From Eubacterium sp. (GTDB lineage: Bacteria > Bacillota > Clostridia > Lachnospirales > Lachnospiraceae): a DNA stretch of 46,611 nucleotides. The stretch is taken from the NCBI GenBank assembly GCA_017634555.1, contig JAGBNF010000035.1:1-46611 (forward strand), read 5' to 3'. Numbering within the stretch: position 1 is the stretch's first letter; each line of letters opens with the position of its first letter. Of this stretch, positions 9,630 to 18,107 are shown in pieces. The notes below the pieces were generated by a model, which was given only the letters and a program-made list of their open reading frames with translations, was not told where the DNA came from and did not search any database. A program made the position numbers and the translations under genes.

Positions 9630-10910
9630 TTAGAAATCTCTGTCTGTAAAGAATTCAACGAATTCTGTGTAGCCTTCCTGCTGCATCTTTTCCTTCTGGA
9701 ACTTCTTGTTCTTCTTCATGATCGAAAGGTTGACTATTCTGCCTTCCTTTCTTTCAGCTGATGCCTGAGCAAGGATCTTCTGCATCTTCTCTGCAGGCAT
9801 TCCCTTCTCAATAAGATAAGCCTTCTTCTCGCCTGCACCCGGAACTTCAAATCCGTTCTCGAGAAGCAGCATTACGATTCTCTCAAAACCGATAGAGAAT
9901 CCAACCGCAGGAGTAGACTGACCTGTAAACTTGCCGATCATCTCATCATAACGTCCGCCGCCTCCGACAGATCCGCCGTACTCATCCATAGAAATCTCGA
10001 ATATAGGTCCTGTATAGTAAGACATTCCACGAACCAGTGTAGGATCGAACTTCATACGGAAGTCGGCTGCCTTAGAGCCGTCAACACTTGAAATGATGGT
10101 CTCAAGATTATCGGAAATCTCCTTATCCAGGAAGTCTCCGAGCTTATCGCTGATAACCTTAAGCAGTGATACTGCATCGCTGTCATCAGAAATAAGTGAG
10201 AAGAGCTCAATATACTTATCAACGCTCTCTGCAGGATAGCCTGCACCCAGAAGCTCTTCCTTAACTCCGTCAAGACCGATCTTATCCATCTTGTCGAGAG
10301 TTATAAATATGCTGTCATAGTTCTCCTCTGCAAATCCGCTGTAAGCAGCCATTGCCTTAAGGATACGTCTGTCGTTTATTCTGATAGTAAAATTCTTGAA
10401 ATTAAGCTTTCCGAGAAGTGTTGTTGTTGCAAGGATAAGCTCAATCTCTGCAACTATATCCTGCTCACCAAGGATATCTATATCGCACTGCATGAACTGA
10501 CGATAACGTCCGCGCTGTGGTCTGTCGGCGCGCCATACAGGTCCCATCTGAAGTGCCTTGAAAGGACTCGGAAGGTCATTTGCATTATTTGAATAATATC
10601 TTGAAAGCGGAAGAGTAAGGTCATATCTGAGTCCGCTGTCGGTAAGCACATTCAGATTATCCGCACTCACCTGCTCTACTGCGCTGTCCAGCTTCTCGCC
10701 GCGCTTCAGTATCTTGAAGATAAGCTTCTCATTCTCTCCGCCCTGATTACTGCAGAGATTCTCTATATGCTCAACCGCAGGAGTTTCAACAGATGTAAAA
10801 CCGAAGGTCTTATAAGTCTCCTTTATAAGCCCTATGGCGTAATCTCTGATTTCCATCTCCTTTGGGAGTATGTCCTTCATACCGGTAACCGGTTTCTTCT
10901 TCATTGCCAA
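9630..10910 (-). CDS. hisS: Histidyl-tRNA synthetase
   Basis: Class II synthetase charging tRNA-His. Seen in order: GMKDILP near the N-terminus, DLTLPLSRYYS (His-A region), motif 2 as GPVWRADRPQRGRYRQFMQCD, RGMSYYTGPIFEI, and motif 3 with GGGGRYDEMIG plus GFSIGFERI. The C-terminal anticodon-binding domain is present. About 426 residues, a normal length. Start: the open frame begins at a TTG in the GGAGG ribosome site itself. The next TTG (10908-10910) is 8 nt after that site, while the ATG at 10904 is 14 nt away, so I choose TTG 10910. It follows hemZ by 27 bp and is probably co-transcribed with it. Confidence 0.96.
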   Translation of the reverse strand: MAMKKKPVTGMKDILPKEMEIRDYAIGLIKETYKTFGFTSVETPAVEHIENLCSNQGGENEKLIFKILKRGEKLDSAVEQVSADNLNVLTDSGLRYDLTLPLSRYYSNNANDLPSPFKALQMGPVWRADRPQRGRYRQFMQCDIDILGEQDIVAEIELILATTTLLGKLNFKNFTIRINDRRILKAMAAYSGFAEENYDSIFITLDKMDKIGLDGVKEELLGAGYPAESVDKYIELFSLISDDSDAVSLLKVISDKLGDFLDKEISDNLETIISSVDGSKAADFRMKFDPTLVRGMSYYTGPIFEISMDEYGGSVGGGGRYDEMIGKFTGQSTPAVGFSIGFERIVMLLLENGFEVPGAGEKKAYLIEKGMPAEKMQKILAQASAERKEGRIVNLSIMKKNKKFQKEKMQQEGYTEFVEFFTDRDF

Positions 10911-10937
10911 TTTATTTTCCTCCAAAATCTATTATTA

Positions 10938-12428
10938 CTATATGGATCTCGCAGCAATTCCTTCGGATTTGCGCGCTATCATTTCATCAATTCTTGAAAT
11001 GTACTCGTCAACGTTACGTACATTTTCGATTCGATCAACTCGTTCTGTCTCACCTTCCGAATCCAGCGAAAGGAGTCTTGTTATAGCTCCCGCTCCGGCC
11101 GCGAAGGTATCAAGCCTCTCCTCCATGATGAGTACATTGTATCTGCATTCCAGGCTCGGGATCGCAAAACCCGTATTCTCCAAATTGCCCGCGATATTCT
11201 TCTGACGATACAGATAGTATGGCATAAGCCCCGCAGCCTTTGCACGCTGCGTAGCAAGCTCTATCATCCTGTCCACATCATTATTTATGCTGTCTTTATA
11301 ATCCTCATACTTCTCATTCAGTCCCGCCTTCTTCTTGATGGCAAGGCTGTGTACCGTAAGCGACTCCGGTTCCAACGCGAGGATCTCATCCAGCGTATGC
11401 GCCATATCTCCCAGACGTTCACCCGGAAGTCCGGCGATTATATCCATATTTATATTGTCAAACCCTGCAGCTCTCGCTTCCTTAAATGCACGGACAATCA
11501 TTTCAGGCGAATGCGCCCTTCCTATCTTCCGAAGGGTTTCCGGATTCATCGACTGCGGATTAATGCTGATTCTTGTAACTCCGTGGGCCTTCATCACTTT
11601 GAGCTTCTCAGGTGTGATACTGTCCGGACGTCCCGCCTCAACGGTAAACTCCTCCAGATCTGTCAGGTCGAATGAGTATTCAATCTCGGTAAGCAGCCTG
11701 TCCAGCTGTTCCTTGCTTATGGAAGTCGGCGTTCCGCCTCCGATATATACCGCCGCAAGCCTTCTTCCATGATTCATCAGGGAAATGTTTGCCAGCTCGG
11801 TCTTTACCGCGTCTATATACGAATCAATCTTTCCGGCAAACTCCATGATCGGATAAGCCGCAAAGGAACAATATACGCATCTTGTCGGACAGAAAGGAAT
11901 TCCTACGTAAAGGCAATAATCTCTCCTCGGATCGACACTGTTAAGTATCCTTCTCTCACGACGCGCCACTTCTACAGAAAGCGCTGCCTTCTCTTCGGAG
12001 GTATCATAGGTGCGGATATAATAATCCACAAGATCATCCTCATCAAGCCCTGATTCGAGTCCCTTTGTCGCAATCTTAGTCGGTCTCATTCCCGTAAGGC
12101 TTCCCCACGGAAGACTTCTGCCCGTATATTCCTTGAGCAGCTTATATGCGGCAAGCTTCAGCTTGTTGCGGAATCTCCTCTTGTCCGTATAATCCCCAAA
12201 GGTATATGCGGAGAAGATGACATGTCCGCGCTCCTCTATCTTGAGCTTGGTTTCCTCCTTATCAAAAAGTGCCGTGAATACAAAATCCCAATCGGCGAAA
12301 GCATCCCTGCTGTAATTCCCGATATCACCGGGATGAATCACGGTAAGCTTCTCACCCAAAAAAAATGCAGTAATCATGGCACGAAGATCTGCTTCATATT
12401 CAGTTATATTCTGAACAAGCAAAACCAT
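10938..12428 (-). CDS. hemZ: Radical SAM coproporphyrinogen III oxidase-like protein HemZ
   Basis: Oxygen-independent coproporphyrinogen dehydrogenase-like radical SAM enzyme. 496 residues. The [4Fe-4S] cluster motif is GIPFCPTRCVYCSF, with C180, C184 and C187 (CX3CX2C). The SAM-binding GGGTPT motif follows (IGGGTPTSIS), then the family-typical TVEAGRPDSIT, RISINPQSM and NMDIIAGLPGE. The N-terminal 170 residues are the HemZ-specific extension, with SLPWGSLTGMRPTKI. This distinguishes it from HemN/HemW. HemZ proteins in anaerobes are of debated function; heme synthesis genes are not seen here. It sits between the MBL hydrolase and hisS as in other clostridia. Confidence 0.93.
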   Translation of the reverse strand: MVLLVQNITEYEADLRAMITAFFLGEKLTVIHPGDIGNYSRDAFADWDFVFTALFDKEETKLKIEERGHVIFSAYTFGDYTDKRRFRNKLKLAAYKLLKEYTGRSLPWGSLTGMRPTKIATKGLESGLDEDDLVDYYIRTYDTSEEKAALSVEVARRERRILNSVDPRRDYCLYVGIPFCPTRCVYCSFAAYPIMEFAGKIDSYIDAVKTELANISLMNHGRRLAAVYIGGGTPTSISKEQLDRLLTEIEYSFDLTDLEEFTVEAGRPDSITPEKLKVMKAHGVTRISINPQSMNPETLRKIGRAHSPEMIVRAFKEARAAGFDNINMDIIAGLPGERLGDMAHTLDEILALEPESLTVHSLAIKKKAGLNEKYEDYKDSINNDVDRMIELATQRAKAAGLMPYYLYRQKNIAGNLENTGFAIPSLECRYNVLIMEERLDTFAAGAGAITRLLSLDSEGETERVDRIENVRNVDEYISRIDEMIARKSEGIAARSI

Positions 12429-12466
12429 ATAAAAAACCTCTATATTCTACTTATCAATATCCCGAT

Positions 12467-13105
12467 TTATCTGAAATACGGATTGCTCTCTACCTCATCC
12501 TTTATGGTGGTTCCGAAACCATGTCCCGGGAAAACCTTTGTTTCTTTCGGAAGAGTAAACAGCTTTTCCTTTATGGAGCTGAGCAGTGTATCCTCATCGC
12601 CTGTCGGAAGATCCGATCTTCCGATTCCGCTCTGGAACAGGGTGTCACCACAAAACAGATATCCGCTTTCCTGAAAATAGTAGCATATTCCGCCGGCCGT
12701 ATGACCCGGAACAGCAATGATCTTTACCTTCTCTCCGAGAACGGTAATCTCTTCCGAGTCCTTAAGAGCATTGACCTTTTCCTTGCTGACCATATCAGGC
12801 GTACCGAAAAGCCATGCAGAGCAGTTTGCCTCCGGCGACTCCATCAGCTTGATCTCATCTTCGCCTATGTAAATAGGAAGAGACGGAAGCTGAGCGGCTA
12901 TATCATTTACAGCCCCTATATGATCCCAGTGTCCGTGCGTAAGCATCAGGCACTTCAGCTCTGTTCCGTCTTTCGTTGCCGCCTTGAGAAGCCTGTCTGC
13001 CGAAGCAGCGGCATCTACGATGGCGGATTCATTAGTTTCTTCATTTTTGATTATATAACAGTTCGTACCCACCGGTCCGAGAACTGCGACATATACATTT
13101 AACAT
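12467..13105 (-). CDS. MBL-fold metallo-hydrolase (glyoxalase II-like)
   Basis: Metallo-beta-lactamase fold hydrolase, 212 residues. The zinc motif HxHxDH is LTHGHWDHIG (His57, His59, Asp61, His62). Further ligands lie in VPGHTAGGICY, LFCGDTLF and VFPGHGFGT. It opens with MLNVYVAVLGPVGTNCYII, the standard start of the YcbL/glyoxalase II-like group. That group usually cleaves S-lactoylglutathione-like or other thioesters, but no substrate can be read from the sequence. The ATG at 13103-13105 lies 5 nt after GGAGGA; the open frame extends 7 codons further without a ribosome site. It is downstream of rel across the repeat element. Confidence 0.9.
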   Translation of the reverse strand: MLNVYVAVLGPVGTNCYIIKNEETNESAIVDAAASADRLLKAATKDGTELKCLMLTHGHWDHIGAVNDIAAQLPSLPIYIGEDEIKLMESPEANCSAWLFGTPDMVSKEKVNALKDSEEITVLGEKVKIIAVPGHTAGGICYYFQESGYLFCGDTLFQSGIGRSDLPTGDEDTLLSSIKEKLFTLPKETKVFPGHGFGTTIKDEVESNPYFR

Positions 13106-13147
13106 CCGATTCCTCCGGTTTATCAAGTAAACCTATGGTATATCCTC

Positions 13148-13188
13148 GCACTAAAGTGATGTCAATCTGTGCAATCCCCTGGTCTACC
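13148..13188. repeat. Short (internally deleted) copy of an intergenic repeat
   Basis: 41 bp made only of the two end sequences of the neighbouring longer element. A 25-nt left end (13148-13172) is identical to 13191-13215, and an 18-nt right end (13171-13188) is identical to 13333-13350; the two overlap by the dinucleotide GC. It looks like a copy that lost its middle by recombination at GC. Confidence 0.75.
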
Positions 13189-13190
13189 TT

Positions 13191-13350
13191 GCACTAAAGT
13201 GATGTCAATCTGTGCTTCTTCGAAGCACATCTTGCAAGCCTTGCTACGCAAGTCTTGGCGCTGCTACGCAGCCGCACACCGTTTCGCTTCTCCGAAGCTC
13301 ACGGCCACGGGTCCCTCCCTCGCTTTGCTCGGGCAATCCCCTGGTCTACC
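13191..13350. repeat. Hairpin-rich intergenic repeat element, long copy
   Basis: 160 bp with the same two ends as the short copy (13191-13215 and 13333-13350) and a 117-nt middle. The middle holds four perfect small hairpins with 3-nt loops: GTGCTTC/GAAGCAC at 13212-13228, CTTGC/GCAAG at 13240-13252, GCTGC/GCAGC at 13260-13272 and GCTTC/GAAGC at 13286-13298. The right end carries the stop codon of rel. It resembles REP or palindromic-unit elements; no open reading frame in it looks real. As minus-strand RNA it would form the 3' untranslated part of the rel message. Confidence 0.7.
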
Positions 13351-15625
13351 CCTGTGTCCTTTCAATATCAATGATACCCTGTATACTCTGGATTTTTGAG
13401 GTGAGGCGGTTCAGGTCTTCCTTGGATTTTACTCCGAAGGATATATCGATGGTCGACTTACCCTGCTTGCTGGTTCTTGCATTCATGGCCTTAATACCGA
13501 TGTTTTCCTCACTGAATACCTTTGATATTTCAAAGATCAGTCCGTTACGCTCAATCGCATAAACAAGTATCTCGGTAGTGAACTGCATATCAGGCTTTCC
13601 TTCAGCCTCAACCCACTCTGCATCTATAAGTCTGACACGGTCCATCTCGTTCATACCGATCACGTTTATACAATCTGTTCTGTGAATTGATATTCCACGG
13701 CCTCTGGTAACGAAGCCCACGATATCATCTCCCGGAACCGGTGAACAGCACTTCGAAAATCTTACGGCAACATCATGTATACCCTGAACCTTTATGGAGC
13801 CCTTCGGACTCTCAAATTTCTCATCGCTCTTCTTACCGCGGATTTCTTCAAGAACATCTATATCTGTTCTCTTCTTCTCCTCGGTCATCCTCTTCTCTTC
13901 GAGAAGGCGGTTAACTATCTGTCCCTCACGGAGTCCGCCGTGTCCGACAGCAGCCATAAGAGAATCCCACTCATGATAGTTATATCTCTTCAGAGTCTTC
14001 TTCATATACTCCGGAACCATAAGCTCCGAAAGATTGATTCCCTTAGTCTTACAATAATCCTCCATGGCAGACTTGCCCTTCAGGATATTGTCGGCCTTAT
14101 ATTCGTTCTTAAACCACTGATTGATCTTGTTTCTGGCCTGAGTACTCTTGACCATTGCAAGCCAGTCATGACTTGGCCCCTTGGAATTCTGAGATGTGAT
14201 GATATCGACTCTGTCACCGTTTCTGATAACAGTCTCGATAGGAACAACACGTCCGTTGATTCTTGCACCGATCATCTTATTTCCGACTGCAGTATGAACC
14301 GCATATGCAAAGTCGATAGTGTTCGATCCTCTCGGAAGCGTCTTAACATCACCTGCCGGAGTAAAGCAGTATACATGATCCTGGAAAAGATCAAGACTCG
14401 ACTTAACGGCATTCATGAATTCATGATTATCATCACTGTCATTCTGCCACTCGAGAATCTCTCTCAGCCAGTTTAGCTTCTCCTCTTCGGTAGAAACCTC
14501 GGTGCTGCCCGACTCCTTATACTTCCAATGCGCTGCGATACCGAACTCTGCGGTGCGGTGCATTTCATATGTTCTGATCTGTATTTCGAACGGTCTTCCG
14601 CCATGTCCTATCAGTGTTGTATGAAGCGACTGATAGAGGTTTGCCTTAGGCATGGCGATGTAATCCTTGAATCTTCCCGGTATCGGCTTATATTTCTCAT
14701 GAATGATACCCAGTGCCGCATAGCAGTCACGGACAGTTTCAACCTTTATTCTGAGGGCATAGATATCGTATATCTGATCCAGTGTCTTGCCCTGTGTCTT
14801 CATTTTTTTATAAATACTGAAGATATGCTTTACTCTTCCGTCGATCTCGGCTTCAATGCCCGCCTCGGAAATGTACTGCTTAACCTCAGCTACGATCTCG
14901 TTGATAAAGTTTCCTCTTTCGGAAATCATTTCATCGAGTCTCATACGGATGTCATTATAAACGTCCGGATAAAGATACTGCATGCAAAGGTCATCCATCT
15001 CTACCTGGATCTTGGATATACCGAGCCTGTTAGCAAGAGGCGCATAGATATCCATGGTCTCTCTGGCTTTCTCAACCTGCTTTGCTGCTGTCTGGTACTG
15101 AAGCGTTCTCAGATTATGCAGTCTATCGGCGAGCTTGATAATGATAACTCTGATATCCTTTGCCATTGCCAGGAACATCTTACGAAGGTTTTCAGCCTGA
15201 ACCTCGATCTTGTCCTGAGAGAGTGACAGCTGAGTCAGCTTTGTTACTCCGTCAACAAGTACCGCAACCTCAGGTGAGAATTCCTTCTCGATATCCTCTC
15301 TGGTATACTCGGTATCCTCAATAACATCATGAAGAAGGCCTGCAATTATAGTCTCCTTGTCCATTTCTAGCTCTGCAAGAATTATAGCTACGCAGAGCGG
15401 GTGTATGATATACGGCTCTCCTGATTTTCTCTTCTGACCCTGATGCGCATCATCCGCAAGATGATAAGCCTTCTCAATTAGTGAAAAATCGTCAGAAGGG
15501 TGGTAAACCTTGATCTTCTCAAGAAGAATATCATAGATTTCATCCGGGCTTGTAAAATCATCAGGCGTCGCAAGCTCGTCACTTCTGGTAGTATTAATGA
15601 TAATTTCTTTGATCGGATCTGCCAT
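13346..15625 (-). CDS. rel: Bifunctional (p)ppGpp synthetase/hydrolase Rel
   Basis: Makes and degrades the stringent-response alarmone (p)ppGpp. 759 residues, full length for long RelA/SpoT homologues. HD hydrolase domain: AYHLADDAHQGQKRKSGEPY and GLLHDVIEDTEYT. Synthetase domain: RFKDYIAMPKANLYQSLHTT, where the RFKD motif (rather than EFDD) marks a bifunctional enzyme. TGS domain: VYCFTPAGDVKTLPRGSNTI. C-terminal zinc-finger region: VRFSKCCSPVPGDDIVGF. ACT domain from about residue 685 to the end. The start ATG follows AGGAGGAG. It lies downstream of apt, the usual clostridial order. Its last two codons and stop are inside the right end of the hairpin-rich repeat. Confidence 0.97.
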   Translation of the reverse strand: MADPIKEIIINTTRSDELATPDDFTSPDEIYDILLEKIKVYHPSDDFSLIEKAYHLADDAHQGQKRKSGEPYIIHPLCVAIILAELEMDKETIIAGLLHDVIEDTEYTREDIEKEFSPEVAVLVDGVTKLTQLSLSQDKIEVQAENLRKMFLAMAKDIRVIIIKLADRLHNLRTLQYQTAAKQVEKARETMDIYAPLANRLGISKIQVEMDDLCMQYLYPDVYNDIRMRLDEMISERGNFINEIVAEVKQYISEAGIEAEIDGRVKHIFSIYKKMKTQGKTLDQIYDIYALRIKVETVRDCYAALGIIHEKYKPIPGRFKDYIAMPKANLYQSLHTTLIGHGGRPFEIQIRTYEMHRTAEFGIAAHWKYKESGSTEVSTEEEKLNWLREILEWQNDSDDNHEFMNAVKSSLDLFQDHVYCFTPAGDVKTLPRGSNTIDFAYAVHTAVGNKMIGARINGRVVPIETVIRNGDRVDIITSQNSKGPSHDWLAMVKSTQARNKINQWFKNEYKADNILKGKSAMEDYCKTKGINLSELMVPEYMKKTLKRYNYHEWDSLMAAVGHGGLREGQIVNRLLEEKRMTEEKKRTDIDVLEEIRGKKSDEKFESPKGSIKVQGIHDVAVRFSKCCSPVPGDDIVGFVTRGRGISIHRTDCINVIGMNEMDRVRLIDAEWVEAEGKPDMQFTTEILVYAIERNGLIFEISKVFSEENIGIKAMNARTSKQGKSTIDISFGVKSKEDLNRLTSKIQSIQGIIDIERTQG

Positions 15626-15681
15626 TTTCCACTCCTCCTTTCAACTAAAAATACTGTCTATAAATAACTGATTATCCGGTA

Positions 15682-16206
15682 TTACTTTCCCGGATACTTA
15701 ACTACTGATTCAACATCGTACTTGGCAAGCTTCTTTCTTCCTTCAAGACCTTCAAGTTCCATAAGGAAGATTATTTTAACAACCTCGCCGCCACATTTCT
15801 CAATAAGCTTTGCAGCTGCTTCGATGGTTCCGCCTGTAGCGATAAGGTCGTCAACAAGAACAACCTTCTGACCAGGCTTGATGGAATCCTTATGAATCTC
15901 GATAGTTGCTGTACCGTACTCAAGATCATAGGTCTCTTCATATGTCTCTCTAGGAAGCTTGCCCTTCTTTCTTACAGGAACAAAAGGCTTGCATAACTTA
16001 TATGCGAGAGGCATTCCGAAGATAAAGCCTCTTGCTTCCGCTCCGGCGATAACATCGCAGTCAACATCTGCAATAAGCTTATAGAGCTCATCTATGGAGA
16101 GCTGAAGTCCCTCTCCACTGTCAAGAACTCCTGTAATATCTCTGAACATAATTCCCGGTTCAGGAAAATCCGGTATTGTAATAATGTAATCCTCAATCTT
16201 TGCCAC
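15682..16206 (-). CDS. apt: Adenine phosphoribosyltransferase
   Basis: Salvages adenine with PRPP to AMP. 174 residues, the normal length. The PRPP loop is VVLVDDLIATGGTIEAA. The N-terminus DYIITIPDFPEPGIMFRDIT and the AGAEARGFIFG stretch are typical of Apt. The start is GTG (16204-16206), 8 nt after an AGGAGG; an ATG closer to that site is out of frame. It sits between recJ and rel, as in many Clostridia. Confidence 0.97.
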   Translation of the reverse strand: MAKIEDYIITIPDFPEPGIMFRDITGVLDSGEGLQLSIDELYKLIADVDCDVIAGAEARGFIFGMPLAYKLCKPFVPVRKKGKLPRETYEETYDLEYGTATIEIHKDSIKPGQKVVLVDDLIATGGTIEAAAKLIEKCGGEVVKIIFLMELEGLEGRKKLAKYDVESVVKYPGK

Positions 16207-16286
16207 GACACATTCCTCCTAATCAGAATATTCTTGTCTTTATCGCCCCCAAAAGGGCTCCCCTAAGTAAAATGTATCCGCACCGG

Positions 16287-18035
16287 TCAATCATTATGCG
16301 GTCTCATGTTCTTAAACAGAAATTGGATATTTCTCTCACCGCGATACTCGTTGATCTGCGGCTGATAAGCAATGTCCAGCATAACACCGGTGTCTGTACC
16401 TTTCAACATTTTATCACAAACTTCTTCTGTAAACCACTTCTTTATATCTTCTATAACCGCCTCCGGATTAAAGGTTATCACCATAAAGCGCCCCCCTCTG
16501 GAGTCAGTCACACTGATATTCATTACATTTCCCTTTTTGCCGTAAATATAAAGGCCATTCACCTTAAGTCCGGCCTCCGCAAAAAGCGGTCTCGGATTTG
16601 CTGTTCCGAAAGGCTCCAAACTATCGAGCTGACCTATCAGCCCCGCATTTACATATCTCAGCGGCATAGGTACATCTATCATCAGCTTCGGTATCAGCTG
16701 TATTTCATCAAGGTTCGCTCTGTCGTTGAGCTCCTTCCTCAATGTCTCGAGATCGGTCTTCTTGATAGTGAGTCCCGCAGCAAGCTTGTGGCCGCCGAAC
16801 TTATAAAGGATATCCTTTACCTCTGTCAGCTTCTCGAAGAGGTTGTAATCATCTATCGATCTGCCTGAGCCCTTAAGCAGCTCCTCATTTTCGCAATCCG
16901 TGAAGACTATGGTAGGTCTGTAAAAATGCTCCTTTATCTTTCCGGCGATTATTCCCGCAAGACTCTCATGTACTCCTGCAAGATAAAGAACTATAACCTG
17001 TTCCTTATCATAGCCCTCCGATAAAACAGTTTCTACAGCAAGCGCCGTACCTTCTTCGGTGATCTTCTTACGCTCATCGTTGTTGATCTTAAGTGTCAGC
17101 GCTTTAGCTGCACACGCAGCCTCATCCTCTTCAAGGAAAAGCTCCAGCGCATCCTTTGCCGAACCGATCCTGCCTGCCGTATTAATACACGGCCCCAGCA
17201 CAAAACCGAGATGATAACCTGTGATCTTCGCACCTTCCAGTGAACACTGTCTCACAAGTGCAGCCAGACCGTGGTTATCTGTCTCCTCTATTCTCTTCAT
17301 GCCCTCTCGGACATAAATCCTGTTTTCGTCAAGCAGCGGCATTACATCACAGTAGGTTGCCAGTGCTACAAAATCTATATACTTTCTGTCATCAAGTACA
17401 GCGCCTCTATGTTCATACAGGCATCTCACAAATTTATAAGCGACCTCTGCTCCGCATATAGCCTTGTAAGGATATTCGTCTCCATCCTGATGTGGATCTA
17501 TCACCGCATCCGCACTCGGCAGCTTCTCCTGAATCTCATGATGATCCGTAATAACGATCGTCATGCCCAGTTCCTTGGCACGGTCCACCGCATCGAAGGC
17601 TGCTATACCGTTGTCGCATGTGATTATCGTATCAACCTCATCGGCTCCTGCCTGCTCGATGATACGCACATTTATACCGTATCCGTCGGTAATCCTGTGA
17701 GGTATATCATAGCTCACCTTACCACCCAGCTGCCTTAAGGCATCATATAAAATGTATGTCGACGTAACTCCGTCAACGTCATAATCCCCGACAATCCTGA
17801 TCTTTTCTCCCTCATCAATCTTCTGAGAGATAATGGCTACACCCTTCTCCATATCCTTCATGACGCTTCCGTCATGGCAGCTGTCAAGTGTGCCGTACAG
17901 GAACTGCTCTATCGCCGTTTCGCCCTCTACATCTCTGTTTCTTATAACCCTGGCAACAACGGGATCGATATTGAAGCGATTAGCTATCGCATTAAAATCC
18001 GCTCTTTTCGAATATATTCTCCAGTCAGCGTCCAT
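16287..18035 (-). CDS. recJ: Single-stranded-DNA-specific exonuclease RecJ
   Basis: 5'-3' exonuclease acting in recombination and repair. About 582 residues. DHH-family motifs: VGDYDVDGVTSTYIL (motif I), TCDNGIAAFD, TDHHEIQEKLPSADAVIDPHQ (DHH motif) and, in the DHHA1 domain, FGGHKLAAGLTI. The C-terminal OB-type domain is present. Start: the ATG at 18033-18035 lies 5 nt after GAGGGGG; an upstream TTG at 18056 would put that site in the coding region. It is placed just after the strong secDF terminator, so expression depends on read-through or on an unrecognised promoter. Confidence 0.96.
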   Translation of the reverse strand: MDADWRIYSKRADFNAIANRFNIDPVVARVIRNRDVEGETAIEQFLYGTLDSCHDGSVMKDMEKGVAIISQKIDEGEKIRIVGDYDVDGVTSTYILYDALRQLGGKVSYDIPHRITDGYGINVRIIEQAGADEVDTIITCDNGIAAFDAVDRAKELGMTIVITDHHEIQEKLPSADAVIDPHQDGDEYPYKAICGAEVAYKFVRCLYEHRGAVLDDRKYIDFVALATYCDVMPLLDENRIYVREGMKRIEETDNHGLAALVRQCSLEGAKITGYHLGFVLGPCINTAGRIGSAKDALELFLEEDEAACAAKALTLKINNDERKKITEEGTALAVETVLSEGYDKEQVIVLYLAGVHESLAGIIAGKIKEHFYRPTIVFTDCENEELLKGSGRSIDDYNLFEKLTEVKDILYKFGGHKLAAGLTIKKTDLETLRKELNDRANLDEIQLIPKLMIDVPMPLRYVNAGLIGQLDSLEPFGTANPRPLFAEAGLKVNGLYIYGKKGNVMNISVTDSRGGRFMVITFNPEAVIEDIKKWFTEEVCDKMLKGTDTGVMLDIAYQPQINEYRGERNIQFLFKNMRPHND

Positions 18036-18060
18036 CAATACCCCCTCAACTAACAAGTAA

Positions 18061-18090
18061 AAAAAGTGCAGGCCTTTACCTGCACTTTTT
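18061..18090 (-). terminator. Intrinsic terminator of secDF
   Basis: A perfect 12-bp stem (18061-18072 with 18079-18090; core GTGCAGG/CCTGCAC) with a 6-nt loop. The minus strand ends the stem in a T run. It is located 17 bp after the secDF stop codon. Confidence 0.88.
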
Positions 18091-18107
18091 ATTACATTTT
18101 TCAGAGC

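Noticed and set aside
13169-13399. Plus-strand open frame across the hairpin-rich repeat
   Set aside because: No ribosome site, composition set by the palindromes, and it overlaps the 3' end of rel; considered non-coding.
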